A DNA stretch of 64,000 nucleotides from Microbacterium sp. No. 7 (GTDB taxonomy: Bacteria; Actinomycetota; Actinomycetes; Actinomycetales; Microbacteriaceae), in contig NZ_CP012697.1 of the NCBI RefSeq assembly GCF_001314225.1, positions 186,001 through 250,000 on the forward strand, read 5' to 3'. Below the pieces are notes generated by a model. That model was not told the DNA's origin. It made no database searches and saw nothing but the letters and a program-made list of their open reading frames with translations. This document shows, piece by piece, positions 51,501 through 60,282 of this stretch; position 1 is the stretch's first letter; each line of letters begins with the position of its first letter. Both the position numbers and the translations under genes were made by a program.

Positions 51501-54127
51501 AGTGGCTTCCGGTGCTGCTTCCCGCGTTCTGCGAGTTGGAGGGCGCGAAGTATCGGCTGCTCGCCGGCACGGTCGCACTGGAGTCGGGCGGGTTGTGGGG
51601 ATACTGCGAGCGGTGCCGGTTCACCCAGCGGCCCTTCCCGGGAGCAACCCGTTGCGTCAACTGCAACCAGAACCAGGTGCGCACCCTCGACCCCACGACC
51701 GACGAGGTCTTCCAGGCGCGCAAGGGCTACTACCGGCAGAGCGCCGAACGTGCCCTGCAGTCTCCCCACAGACCCATCCTCAGCATCATCGCCGCGGAGC
51801 ACACCGCCCAATTGAATGCGGCCCAATCCGACGCGGTCTTCTCACGTGCCGAGGAGTACGAACTGCTGTTCCAGGACATCGATGTCGGACTGCCCCGACC
51901 GGGGGAACAGGAACGCGCCGCGATCGACGTGCTCTCATGCACCACCACGATGGAGGTCGGCATCGACATCGGCAGCCTGTCGGGTGTCGCCCTGCGCAAC
52001 ATGCCGCCATCGCGTGCCAACTACCAACAACGGGCGGGACGGGCGGGTCGTCGCGGCAACGCGGTTGCCACGGTCGTCGCATTCGGCAGCGCCGACACGC
52101 ACGACGACCACTACTTCCGCAACCCGCACCTGATGATCCGCGGCGACGTGGACGACCCGGTGCTGACGTTGGACAACGACGAGATCGCCCGGCGTCATGT
52201 CATCGCCTACCTGCTGCAGCGGTACAACCAGGACAGGTTGCCCGAGATCGACCCGGAGGATCAGCCGCAACTGTTCGAAGTGCTCGGCACCGTCCGCGGG
52301 TTCGTGGGCACCACGTCACCGTTGAACCGCACCGACTTCGAAGGGTGGCTGACCGAGCATGAGACCGTGCTGAGAGACGACATCGCGTCGTGGCTGCCGG
52401 CGGAGCTGACCGCGACGGACCGATCGCGTCTCCTCGACGGCCTGATCACAGCGACCCTCGACGCGATCGATGACGCGCTCGACCTGCAAGCCGATGGGAA
52501 GCTGCCCGAACCGGAAGATGGCGACGCCGCCCCACAAGAGGTCGTGGTCGAGGACGGCGATGCCGGCGAGGACGGCGCCGAGGTGCCCACCGAGCAGCGC
52601 AGCCAGTCGAATCTGCTCGATCGCCTCCTCTACAAGGGGGTGCTGCCGAGGTACGCGTTCCCGACCGATGTGGTGGCGTTCCACGTCTTCGACCGTGCCA
52701 AGTCGGAACGGTTCCACACCGAGTTCCGGTATGCGCCGAGCCAGGGCCTGCCGGTCGCGTTGACCCAGTACGCACCCGGCAAGGTCGTGTGGATCGACAA
52801 CAAGGAATGGACCTCCGGCGCCATTTACGCGCCGATGCACAAAGAACGAGCTCAAGCGTGGCGCGACAAGATGCTCTACTTCGAATGCCAGGTGTGCCAC
52901 TACGCCAAGCACGTCCCGGCAGACCAAGCCCAGCGCGGCGAGGAGCGTGACTGCGACGCGTGCGGCGCGCCCGGCAAGTTCGGCAAGGCGATGAACTGGA
53001 TGCGACCGCCCGGGTTCGCTCACCGCGCTAATGACGATCCCGGCACCAGCCCGGACGACGCACCGGCGAACAGTTACGCCACGCGCGCCAAACTTGTCGC
53101 TGAGGGCCCGGAGCGCGAAGAAGCCTGGGATCACGTCACACCCCGCCTCGAGCAGACCTACCGGCGGGACACACTGCTGGTCACCAACACCGGTCCGCGT
53201 GGCGAGGGATACACATACTGCACGAAATGCGGCCTGATCGAACCGACGCATGGTGCCACGGGCATCGTCGCCGGGCCCCACACCAAGCCGTTCCCCGACG
53301 AGCGCGAGCAAGAGTGTCAAGGATCAGGCTCGACGAAGGGTCTCGTGCTGGGTACCGACTTCATCTCCGATGTGCTGCTCGTGCGGTTGCGCGTCGAGAA
53401 GCCACTCACCCTGCGCCCGGAGCTACTGTCCACACAGGTGGCGCTTCGGACCGTCGCGGAAGCGCTCACGATTGCCGCGACAGGTGAACTCGACGTGGAC
53501 GCGAGCGAGTTGCAGGCCGAGTACCGCCCCGCGCTGACACCGGGCGGTAACCACGGGCAGGAGGCGGAGATCTACCTGTACGACACGCTCGCCGGCGGTG
53601 CCGGGTTCACACGGCGGGTGCACGGGTACGGGGAATCGATCTTCCGGAAGGCGCTGGACCGCCTGGAACACTGCCCGGCCGACTGTGACGCGTCCTGCTA
53701 CCGGTGCCTGCGCAGCTTCCGCAACCGGTTCGAGCACAGCCTGCTCGACCGTCAGATCGGTGCCGCCCTGTTGCGGTATGTCCTGGACGGCACCAGCCCG
53801 GTGCTGAACGAGGTCCGGATGAGCCAGTCGATCGACAAGCTCCTCGCCGACCTGCAGAGCCGTGACATCGCGGGCATCGAGTTCCTGAAGAACGAACCGG
53901 CGCTCATCCCGGGGATCGGGTCGGTCACGGCCCCGATTCTCGCTCGCGGCAACGGCGGTGACCGCATCTTCTACATCCAGAGTCCGCTGACCCGGGACAC
54001 CCCGCCCACGCAGGAACTCTGGGACGCAAAAGAACTCGGTGGTGTACCGATCCACCCGATCGACGACATCGTCGTCACCCGAAACCTGCCCGTCGCGAGC
54101 CAGCAGGTGCTGCGGTGGCTGAGCTGA
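48551..54127 (+). CDS. Giant SF2 helicase with C-terminal DUF1998/MZB domain (DruE-like)
   Basis: This 1858-aa DNA helicase has motif I TGTGSGKTES near residue 120, motif II VDEAHLYRG, motif III TTSASF, and in the second RecA domain MEVGIDIGSLSGVALRNMPP with YQQRAGRAGRRG (motifs V and VI). Zinc-binding cysteine groups interrupt it: CDCG with CRHCGSAYARGY, CGVCGQLAGF, and CERCRF with CVNCNQNQ. The C-terminus has the MZB/DUF1998 pattern, YLYDTLAGGAGFTRRV then CPADCDASCYRCLRSFRNRF. Length and layout match DruE, the helicase shared by all Druantia types; DISARM DrmA and YprA-type enzymes are shorter. A GAGGAGG ribosome site precedes ATG 48551. It would translocate on invading DNA. Confidence 0.9.
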   Translation: MASDAPTIAETIDDIQSALREYIEATYHVGHPTIIEQRRQLLLTEGVLFKAPFIESTPRYQTNRTFAELDVDGAVHDLFTPLTQKVGALDRLLHDPPYTHQAEAIEWAARDGNSLAITTGTGSGKTESFLLPMLAKLATEAKHRPGSFAAPAVRALILYPMNALVNDQLGRLRLLLGDPRLTTQFHAWAGRPARFARYTSRTLYPGVRTVKKDQKRLGSIEDFYLLLIDKAADPKAPGHAQAKKLKEKLEARGKWPAKPDLKAWFGPKGSKWKDAKSGRFVRAVMGPDDPELLTRHEVLAAPPDVLITNYSMLEYMLMRPLERPVFDHTRQWLADNPEEKFLLIVDEAHLYRGAAGAEVALLLRRLRSRLGITPDRVQVITTSASFSTPEYARAFAAQLTGKDEADFRTVTSKPALRSNAAQGTAAAATLLAGLPLTDFYNAETEPARMVAVADLLTDRGVDDRDRPVAALLHDALTGYEPMNLLINETMQKAQPLHELGTAVFPGVATEVADKAVTALVALGSAARPAPEEAGLLPCRVHAFFRGLPGLWACIDPECGAVDRDDLPPGVGPIGKLYPQPQATCDCGARVFEFYTCRHCGSAYARGYTDDLQHPTFLWHESGGAFQTTAGAVPELFPLDLLLEEPQAGEVQVAEIDLVTGRLDPDKPPVRGRVVFLPKLRSGEKVTSDDDGDDGDDHAEADGEFKPCGVCGQLAGFFGRSSVQDHQTKGDQPFQALVTRQIEVQPPSAPYSTFAPLRGRKVLAFSDSRQVAARLAPNLQAYSMRDVIRPLILKGWEELSAQPGIGKHLSLERLYLAVMVGAKQLEVRLRPELREAESLHVLKAVGKALDNGALTGNEEARGELLMLTSPPPQALLRAIYLALTDKHYGLVSLGLASIREKASLRDDLLADLPAIDGVATTDEQRLALVRLWLAQWATPTRGIWFPTMTSEWWRQKGGVKPHTGRFQAVDRWLGTLAAKKKFKEEWLPVLLPAFCELEGAKYRLLAGTVALESGGLWGYCERCRFTQRPFPGATRCVNCNQNQVRTLDPTTDEVFQARKGYYRQSAERALQSPHRPILSIIAAEHTAQLNAAQSDAVFSRAEEYELLFQDIDVGLPRPGEQERAAIDVLSCTTTMEVGIDIGSLSGVALRNMPPSRANYQQRAGRAGRRGNAVATVVAFGSADTHDDHYFRNPHLMIRGDVDDPVLTLDNDEIARRHVIAYLLQRYNQDRLPEIDPEDQPQLFEVLGTVRGFVGTTSPLNRTDFEGWLTEHETVLRDDIASWLPAELTATDRSRLLDGLITATLDAIDDALDLQADGKLPEPEDGDAAPQEVVVEDGDAGEDGAEVPTEQRSQSNLLDRLLYKGVLPRYAFPTDVVAFHVFDRAKSERFHTEFRYAPSQGLPVALTQYAPGKVVWIDNKEWTSGAIYAPMHKERAQAWRDKMLYFECQVCHYAKHVPADQAQRGEERDCDACGAPGKFGKAMNWMRPPGFAHRANDDPGTSPDDAPANSYATRAKLVAEGPEREEAWDHVTPRLEQTYRRDTLLVTNTGPRGEGYTYCTKCGLIEPTHGATGIVAGPHTKPFPDEREQECQGSGSTKGLVLGTDFISDVLLVRLRVEKPLTLRPELLSTQVALRTVAEALTIAATGELDVDASELQAEYRPALTPGGNHGQEAEIYLYDTLAGGAGFTRRVHGYGESIFRKALDRLEHCPADCDASCYRCLRSFRNRFEHSLLDRQIGAALLRYVLDGTSPVLNEVRMSQSIDKLLADLQSRDIAGIEFLKNEPALIPGIGSVTAPILARGNGGDRIFYIQSPLTRDTPPTQELWDAKELGGVPIHPIDDIVVTRNLPVASQQVLRWLS

Positions 54128-55344
54128 ACGAGACGAGACTCTACGACACCGGTATCAGCCACGGTTCGGCGGTCCTGCCGGCCGTGCCGGCGATGTGGAG
54201 CTACTCCTCACTGAAGGAAGCCGAGACCTGCCCGCGCCGATTCGCCCTGGCGCGAGCGGACTACCCGGATCTGTGGAAGCAGCGCGGGTACCCGCGGCTG
54301 CCGAACTTGCCCGCGATCAAGGGTGACGTGGTGCACGGGGCGCTGCAGATCATCGTCACCGCACTGGTCACGGCGGGCTGCGTCTCGCCGCGGACCGCCG
54401 ACGCCGTCACGGTGCTGCGGGATCTCGGACGCTACACGGCCGTCGCGCAGCGCACCCTCGACGAACAACTACGACGACTCGATGGCAACCCTCGGATCAG
54501 AGCGGACCGGCGAGAGCAGGTCGACCGTGCCCTCTCGGACTGGCTGCCGGAGGCGCGCGAACAGATCCAGAGTTACCTCAACCGCATGACGCTGCACCCG
54601 CATCCCACGCCGGCGCCGGCCGGTGCGCCGACCCGGCTACCCGTGAAGCTCTACCCGATTCGGGGAGGTACCCATCCCGAACGCGAACTGGTGGCCGCGC
54701 ACCTGCGTGTGAAAGGTCGCGTCGACCTGCTAAGCGTCGACGCCGACGGCGCGGAGATCACGGACACGAAGACAGGCGCCGAGGCCCCGACCCACCGCGA
54801 CCAACTCCGGCTGTACGCTCTGTTGTGGACGGATGACCGCGAGAGTAACCCCGACGCTCTCCCGGTGACCGCGCTGGTTGTCGCCTACCCGCACCGGGAT
54901 GTGATGGTGGCCGTCCCGACGAAGGCGGAACTCGCGGAGCTCCGCGCGGAGGTGACCGCCAGGGTCGGTCGCGCCGACACTATGGTTGCCGCGGACCGTC
55001 CGGCAGCCGTCGTGGGGGAGCAGTGCGGCGCGTGTGACGTGCGCGGCCTATGCGACGCGTACTGGAAAGGGGGCGCGTCGAAGACCATGGATGTTGTCGA
55101 CGGCGGCTGGTACGACGTGGAGGGGACGGTGCTGCGGGAGCACGGCGTGAAGAGTTGGGTGCTGCGGGAGAGGCGTACTGGCAGCGACCTACTCGTGCGT
55201 ACGCCCCGCCCGTCGTTCACCTTGCCGGTCGGTGAGCAGGTGCGGATCCTGGGTGTGAAACGCACTATCGACCCTGACGAGGCGGGTGCTCTGATCGCCT
55301 CAGTAACCAGCAGCTCCGAGATCCTGTCAGTGGTGTCCCGATAG
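54115..55344 (+). CDS. PD-(D/E)XK nuclease with Fe-S cluster (Cas4/AddB/RecB-like)
   Basis: This 409-aa nuclease overlaps the helicase end by 13 bases. N-terminal WSYSSLKEAETCPRRFALAR gives the first cluster cysteine and the RecB-family opening motif. The active site follows: HGALQ, then LRVKGRVDLLSVD (Asp), ITDTKTGAE (D-x-K) and DQLRLYALLW (QxxxY). CGACDVRGLC provides three more cysteines, completing a 4Fe-4S pattern of the AddB/Cas4 kind. A beta-rich C-terminal extension of about 100 residues with VLRERRTGSDLLV could be an OB-like DNA-binding domain. Together with the helicase it suggests a helicase-nuclease that degrades foreign DNA. Its stop is directly adjacent to the stop of the opposing DruA gene. 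Confidence 0.88.
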   Translation: MAELNETRLYDTGISHGSAVLPAVPAMWSYSSLKEAETCPRRFALARADYPDLWKQRGYPRLPNLPAIKGDVVHGALQIIVTALVTAGCVSPRTADAVTVLRDLGRYTAVAQRTLDEQLRRLDGNPRIRADRREQVDRALSDWLPEAREQIQSYLNRMTLHPHPTPAPAGAPTRLPVKLYPIRGGTHPERELVAAHLRVKGRVDLLSVDADGAEITDTKTGAEAPTHRDQLRLYALLWTDDRESNPDALPVTALVVAYPHRDVMVAVPTKAELAELRAEVTARVGRADTMVAADRPAAVVGEQCGACDVRGLCDAYWKGGASKTMDVVDGGWYDVEGTVLREHGVKSWVLRERRTGSDLLVRTPRPSFTLPVGEQVRILGVKRTIDPDEAGALIASVTSSSEILSVVSR

Positions 55345-57330
55345 TCAAGCCTGCTGGGCGGTCGCCGGCGGAGTCTGCTCGGACGGCGCATCCTCGACGT
55401 CGGGAAGTGACACGCGTGCCCCGTGCCGGAGGGGGCGCACCAACCGGTGGGTGCGCATCGACTCGGCGACAGCGGCTTGCCGGGCACGGCGATGCCCCCA
55501 GCGTTCGAACCACCACTGAGCGACCGCGGCTTCCCCTTCAACCTGCTCGGGATCCACGAGATAACTAGGGTCCGGGTCGATGCCGAGCGAGTAGTCGCGG
55601 AGATTCTCTACTAACCGCACCCCGTACACGATTCTTTCGCGGCCGTGCTTGAGTAGTTCGTTGCTTGACCATCCGAGCGCAGCAAGACCGAGCCGAACCT
55701 TCCGCAACCGCGGGCTGACGCCCTCACCAAACAGGCTGTTCACCCGGACGGTCGCGCCTTGCAGTCGGGACAGTCTGACGAGCGCGTCGACGGTGTCGTC
55801 CGTGAACTGCGACGTGCCGAAGGACCGGGAGCGTCCGAGTTGATGGAAGCTGATCTGCTGGTCGCTCGGTCCACCCATAACCTCAGCCGGCCACCGCAGC
55901 CGGTTGTACTGACTGGATCCGCTTCCGTAGAGCGAGGTGGTGCTGATAAAGGCGAGGCGCGACTCGCGTTCGATGCCTCGTCCGGCCATCGCGGACGCGA
56001 TCTCACTGGGCCGCGCGTACTTGGTGCGGTAGGCGGATATCACTTTCGGGGAGACGGCTAGCGCACCGACGAGTTTGCCGGCAGCCAGAGCGTTGTACGG
56101 CGCCACCGCCCCGCACACCGTCAGGTCCGCGATGACCGTCCCGACCCTTTCGCCGCGCGCGCGACGCACAAGCCGACGTACCTGCGTCCTCGCCTTACTG
56201 TCCTTCAACGCCGCAGCGAGACCCTCGGCGGTCGGCGTGGGCTGCAGATAGGGATTCAGGACGAGAGCAGTCTCAAGCGTGTCCGCGAGTGCCGTTGCCC
56301 GTTTGCTGCGGAACAGCGGAGTTCGGGCCCGTTCAGCCCAGTCGTCTCGTTCGATTTGCCGAACCTCCCGCAATGGTGTGCGGTGGTGCTTCTGCCGGTG
56401 TCGCTCGGCGTCGGCGCGTAGGAGCGCGACCGCGTCGAGGGTGGGCTGCTGCAGTGCCGTGGGCTGGAGGACGTCGTCATTGAGCAGGTCCTCGACATAA
56501 ATCTCGTGGAGTTGTGTGTCGATGCGCGCGGACAGCCATTGCGCCACCTTCTGTGTCGGCGTCTCGCGGATCGATTCGAGGAAGGTGTCGGTGTCCCATC
56601 CCATCCACTGGTCGCGTTCGGCGATCTGAACGACGGGGCTGGAGATGGCGGCGAGTCCGATGACCGCATGGTGCGCGGTGGCGGCGTCGCGGACCAGGAT
56701 CGGCATGGACCGTCCCGGCACGGTGAAATACGCGTTCGACCAGGTGTGGCGGAAGTACCGCCAGATGTCGTGGAGGGCGAGTCCGGTGTGCTCGCATTTC
56801 CCGCTGTCGACGACCTGCACGTACGGCTGGATCACGGCGCTCGGGTTATCCGCGGTCTCTAGCGCGTCGGCAAGCTCTCGACCATCACGCATCAAGTTGA
56901 AGATCGACACCAGCCCGCCGGCATGCTCGCGAGGCTTCTCCATGCGTTCGATGAATCGGCGCACGCTCGGTTGGCGGAGCTGGGGGTCACGTCGAAGGTG
57001 CTCCTGCCGCCGGATGCGGGCCTTCTCCGTCTCGGGATCGGGGTGCGATGGAGGGGGCATGAGCAGTGGGCCGTGCCGGTACAGCTTGAGTGTCCACCCT
57101 TGTTCGGCGAGGTCGATGAGGGTGTGCGCGGCCGCGCCGAGCGTGGGGCGATTGTAGAGATCAGTGATCTCTGCCTCCGCGAACACGCGCTCTCGGACCA
57201 CGCGCCGCCGGGGATCGAGGGGCGCGGTGGAGAGCACCTTGCAGAGGCGGAGGAATCCCTCGCGTTCGGTCCGTGATGTTCCGGCCGGGAGGGAGATGTT
57301 GACGTATTTCGTCTCGTCTTCGTCAGTCAC
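55345..57330 (-). CDS. DruA-like protein (DUF4338), long form
   Basis: This 661-aa protein contains the DUF4338 region that defines the Druantia protein DruA: PILVRDAATAHHAVIGLAAI, RDQWMGWD, DLTVCGAVAPYNALAAGKLV and TTSLYGSGSSQYNRLRWP. It is longer than the compact DruA of Druantia type I, with about 150 extra N-terminal residues, and resembles the large DUF4338 proteins of actinobacteria and other bacteria. GTG 57330 overlaps the GHKL gene's stop (GTGA) and has GGAGAAG upstream; an earlier in-frame start at 57366 is less likely. Its biochemical role is unknown. It converges on the nuclease gene with no bases between the stop codons. Confidence 0.85.
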   Translation of the reverse strand: MTDEDETKYVNISLPAGTSRTEREGFLRLCKVLSTAPLDPRRRVVRERVFAEAEITDLYNRPTLGAAAHTLIDLAEQGWTLKLYRHGPLLMPPPSHPDPETEKARIRRQEHLRRDPQLRQPSVRRFIERMEKPREHAGGLVSIFNLMRDGRELADALETADNPSAVIQPYVQVVDSGKCEHTGLALHDIWRYFRHTWSNAYFTVPGRSMPILVRDAATAHHAVIGLAAISSPVVQIAERDQWMGWDTDTFLESIRETPTQKVAQWLSARIDTQLHEIYVEDLLNDDVLQPTALQQPTLDAVALLRADAERHRQKHHRTPLREVRQIERDDWAERARTPLFRSKRATALADTLETALVLNPYLQPTPTAEGLAAALKDSKARTQVRRLVRRARGERVGTVIADLTVCGAVAPYNALAAGKLVGALAVSPKVISAYRTKYARPSEIASAMAGRGIERESRLAFISTTSLYGSGSSQYNRLRWPAEVMGGPSDQQISFHQLGRSRSFGTSQFTDDTVDALVRLSRLQGATVRVNSLFGEGVSPRLRKVRLGLAALGWSSNELLKHGRERIVYGVRLVENLRDYSLGIDPDPSYLVDPEQVEGEAAVAQWWFERWGHRRARQAAVAESMRTHRLVRPLRHGARVSLPDVEDAPSEQTPPATAQQA

Positions 57331-58778
57331 GACTTCTCCAGCATCCGCCCGTATGTGGTGCCCCATTCCAGCAGCAGGGTTCGGTAGTCCTCCTCGTGGG
57401 CGCCGGCGGCGGCGATGGATCGTGCGAAGGACAGCAGAAGCAGGTCGAGGGCGGTCCGTACTGGCGCGGCGGCGTCGCCCATCTCCTGCAGGGGCCGGTA
57501 CAGCGCGGTGTAGCCCGGGTGATCGGTGTTCATTGTGACGTCGAGGAGGCGTTGCCGCAGCGTCAGGTCGAACATGGAATCTCCGGCCAATTGGTTGGCG
57601 CCCAGGCGGTAGCTCAGCGCGCCGTGAGCACGCCCGCGGGAGCGGATCACGGGCAGATCCGCATCCGCGGCACCGGCGATTCGGCAGGAGCCTTGGACCG
57701 CGGCCTCAAACTTTACCTCTTCGAACGCCTGCCTCACCCGGGCGTTCAGGATCCGAGCGACAGACTCGAGCTCCGGCTCGAGGGCTTCTCGGAGCGTGGC
57801 GCTGGGGCGGATCCCCTGCTTGTTGACGGTGATGCCGAAGTGCTCATCAAGCGCCGGATGGAACTCGATCTCGCATCGCCACCAGTCGTCGTAGTTCTCC
57901 TTGCGTTTACCGCCCATCAGGTGCCAACCGTTCGCGATCTCTCGTCCCGCGCGGAGGATCGATACGCCGCCGCCTCCGACGATGCCGCGGCGACGTTTTG
58001 TGGTGTTGTCGAGGTTGTGCCATTGCGCGACCGGCAGCATGGTGAAGGTGACCGTGACATGGCTGGTCGATCCGGTGGCGGTCGCGATCTCGTAGTGGAG
58101 CGGTTCGAACGCGGGCCGCGCGGTGTGTCCGTGGAGCGTCGTCGACCGCATCGTCGGGTCGCACGCCTCGACGATGCTGCCGTTGATGCGCAGCGTGAAC
58201 GCGCCGGTGAGGAAGCGACGGAACATCCGTCCAAGGTCTTTGTGGAGAGCGCGTTCCAGCCACGCCAGGCGCTGGTACTCGATGCGGTCGCAGTCGTGCC
58301 AGACCACCCGGCAGCCCGACGGCGACTCGCCGGCTGCGCCTGGCGACGGGGCGAGATCGGCGGGGTGGCCAGTCACGACGGCGTCGACGTCGAGCGTCAC
58401 GGACTGCGCGGTGGATCCCGGCCGCCATGCGGTGACCTCGATTCGTCGCGCCTGGCTGAGGGACGCGGCGGGAAGTCCCATCCCGAACCTGCCGAAAGAA
58501 TCGCGTGCATCGAACCGCGATGAGCCCCCGAAGCGCAGACACGCTGCCAGTTCTGCAGTATCCATGCCGCCGCCGTTGTCTTCGATGCTGATCCGGGGCA
58601 GGTTGCGGTCGGCGTCTCGATCGACCCGGATGTCGACGAGCGTCGCGCCAGCCTGGAGGGAGTTGTCGACGAGTTCGGCAAGAGCGCTCGACACGCTCAG
58701 GTAGCCAGATTCTCGGACGGCGCGGATGAAGTTCGCGGGCATGACAAGGCTGTCATCGCGCCGATGAATCCGGTTCAT
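57327..58778 (-). CDS. GHKL-type ATPase (HATPase_c_3, Hsp90/MutL/MORC-like)
   Basis: This 483-aa protein has an N-terminal Bergerat ATP-binding fold: ALAELVDNSLQAGA (N box with Glu and Asn), IEDNGGGMD (G1) and FGRFGMGLPAASLSQ (G2). A second, S5-like domain contains KRRRGIVGGGGVSILRAGRE. The C-terminus is helical. There is no kinase H-box, so it is not a two-component kinase; conformational clamping on DNA or proteins, as in MutL or MORC, is more likely. It begins the minus-strand operon and overlaps DruA by four bases, so the two proteins are probably partners. ATG 58778 has a GAAGGGA ribosome site. Confidence 0.88.
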   Translation of the reverse strand: MNRIHRRDDSLVMPANFIRAVRESGYLSVSSALAELVDNSLQAGATLVDIRVDRDADRNLPRISIEDNGGGMDTAELAACLRFGGSSRFDARDSFGRFGMGLPAASLSQARRIEVTAWRPGSTAQSVTLDVDAVVTGHPADLAPSPGAAGESPSGCRVVWHDCDRIEYQRLAWLERALHKDLGRMFRRFLTGAFTLRINGSIVEACDPTMRSTTLHGHTARPAFEPLHYEIATATGSTSHVTVTFTMLPVAQWHNLDNTTKRRRGIVGGGGVSILRAGREIANGWHLMGGKRKENYDDWWRCEIEFHPALDEHFGITVNKQGIRPSATLREALEPELESVARILNARVRQAFEEVKFEAAVQGSCRIAGAADADLPVIRSRGRAHGALSYRLGANQLAGDSMFDLTLRQRLLDVTMNTDHPGYTALYRPLQEMGDAAAPVRTALDLLLLSFARSIAAAGAHEEDYRTLLLEWGTTYGRMLEKS

Positions 58779-59128
58779 GCGGGGTCCCTTCAGTGCGGAA
58801 CGGGGTCACTTCAGAGTAGCTCGCCGAGCACGTCAGCGCAGGCAATGGATCCGCACGATTTCGTGCGACACCCGCGCGGTGTCTCGACGCACGTCGCGAT
58901 TACTGAAGGACTCGGGCGACAGCTTCGTTGCATGCCATAGGCGCGAGGGCGAAGAGCTTCTCCGTAGCCACCTGCGCGGCTGGAACTGATGCCTTGGCGC
59001 GGAGCAGATCTGGCATGCGAACCTGACTTCGGGTGATGAGGAATCGTGTGGCCGCAGATACCTTCACCACCGCAGCCCGGCGCCGGCAACGCTTTCGACG
59101 TCTCGGGCTTTGTACTCGGGCTCCCGTC
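58779..59128. other. Intergenic region, promoter side of GHKL-DruA operon
   Basis: These 350 bases must contain the promoter of the GHKL-DruA operon, but I see no clear -35/-10 pair. On the minus strand, 59080-58900 reads like the end of a small protein (MPDLLRAKASVPAAQVATEK then LFALAPMACNEAVARVLQ) without a convincing start. It may be a remnant or chance. Confidence 0.3.
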
Positions 59129-59674
59129 TTACGCGAGTCCGGTCGTGGACGGCATCTGAGCATGCTGCAGAGCTCCGACGTCGGCGTCGATCGGGCATAC
59201 GTCCTCCCAAACGCGCGGTTGACGGGGATGCCATGGCGAGCGAGGCGGAATCGCCAAGTCCTCCGCAGGCTCCTTGGTGTCCGCGCGGTCGGTGGTGCCG
59301 GTCGCTCTGTCGTGGTGCTCAGGACACAGCACCGAGACCCACAAGTTGATGACGTACTGGGCGCCGGGCACCCCGCACACCTCACAGGTCTCGATGCTCT
59401 CCCACTCGGCAGCGCGGATGGCCTCGTTGAACTCGTCGTTGTAGTCGCTGGCGTCGTCCGAGGGGGAGGCGTAGAACGACAGCGAACCGAATTTCGACTT
59501 GCACTGCTGTAGGACGTATCCCGGTGCGATCGTGCTCAGGTGAGCGTCGAGTCGTACCAGCAGCGGGTACCAGCCGGGGCTGACGTCGAGGATCGGCGGC
59601 CATCCCGGCGCGACGCGGTCGATCAGGCGCTGCATGTCGGGTGGATACTCGCTCTGTTCCATCGTTCCGATCAC
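59129..59674 (-). CDS. Hypothetical protein with CxxC zinc-knuckle, phage-type family
   Basis: This 181-aa protein resembles small proteins common in phages and mobile elements: RVAPGWPPILDVSPGWYPLL, then VLQQCKSKFGSLSFYASPSD and ETCEVCGVPGAQYVINLWVS followed by VLCPEHHD, a likely Cys-Cys-Cys-His zinc site. The last 45 residues are Pro/Asp-rich and probably disordered. GTG 59674 overlaps the preceding stop (GTGA) and has GGAAGG upstream; ATG 59662 is the alternative. It forms an operon with the 192-aa gene and may belong to the island's cargo. No function is established. Confidence 0.65.
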   Translation of the reverse strand: MIGTMEQSEYPPDMQRLIDRVAPGWPPILDVSPGWYPLLVRLDAHLSTIAPGYVLQQCKSKFGSLSFYASPSDDASDYNDEFNEAIRAAEWESIETCEVCGVPGAQYVINLWVSVLCPEHHDRATGTTDRADTKEPAEDLAIPPRSPWHPRQPRVWEDVCPIDADVGALQHAQMPSTTGLA

Positions 59675-60249
59675 TCACCTTCCGATCGCGTGTCTTCGAT
59701 TGGCGCTCCGCGTTTGCGTTCATTAGTAGTCGTGGGAGCCGACATTCCGTTCTCAAGCCTCGACACCCCGGCAAGGCGTGCCAGTTGTCGATGCTGCGAT
59801 CGTTCGCGGAATGCTCGCCCGACCCGCAAGCTGCGGGTGACGCCATTGTTGAAGCTGATGAGTCCCCGCCGGCGCCAATCGATGGTGACGTGACCTCGGA
59901 AAGCGGCGACAGCGCGTCGCCGCTCGATGAACTCCATCTCGCGAGGAAAGGGGGCAGGTAGGCCATTGCTGTCCGGCATGAGATGCGTGAACAGTTCCGC
60001 GAACGTCGGGCCGAGGCCGGTGCGGCGCCGCGTCTGCGCGATGAAGATCGCTGCCGCCAGCGCCCATTCATCACCTGTGTCGTCGCCCGTGAAGGACTCG
60101 AACATGTAGGTCCACTCCGCAGGCGGTGGTACTTCGATGCCCCGCCACCAGATGGGGTACGAGTCGGATGCCATGGCCGCAGTCACATTCGCGGTCGCTG
60201 CACGGGCCTCGCCCGCGACGCGACCGGCAGTCATCGGGCTGGGCAGCAC
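59671..60249 (-). CDS. Hypothetical protein of the accessory island
   Basis: This frame encodes up to 192 aa; the part from ATG 60174 (MASDSYPIWWRGIEVPPPAE) onward is the convincing protein. It continues FIAQTRRRTGLGPTFAELFT, a helix-turn-helix-like stretch, and HVTIDWRRRGLISFNNGVTR, which looks like a winged-helix beta hairpin. A small DNA-binding protein is possible, but I recognise no family. The start is uncertain: GTG 60249 gives an Ala-rich extension and ATG 60174 has no clear ribosome site. It is divergent from an XRE-type regulator gene across a promoter with inverted repeats. Confidence 0.6.
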   Translation of the reverse strand: MLPSPMTAGRVAGEARAATANVTAAMASDSYPIWWRGIEVPPPAEWTYMFESFTGDDTGDEWALAAAIFIAQTRRRTGLGPTFAELFTHLMPDSNGLPAPFPREMEFIERRRAVAAFRGHVTIDWRRRGLISFNNGVTRSLRVGRAFRERSQHRQLARLAGVSRLENGMSAPTTTNERKRGAPIEDTRSEGE

Positions 60250-60282
60250 ACGTGCAAGGAAGCGGAGGAGTCCGATGGGGCG

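Noticed and set aside
48551..54127. Assignment of the helicase to DISARM (DrmA)
   Set aside because: The size is far beyond DrmA, and DrmB, DrmC and a methyltransferase are absent. DruA next door favours Druantia.
58900..59080. A small minus-strand gene ending NEAVARVLQ
   Set aside because: It looks protein-like at the end but has no start or ribosome site. It is kept only as a note on the intergenic region.
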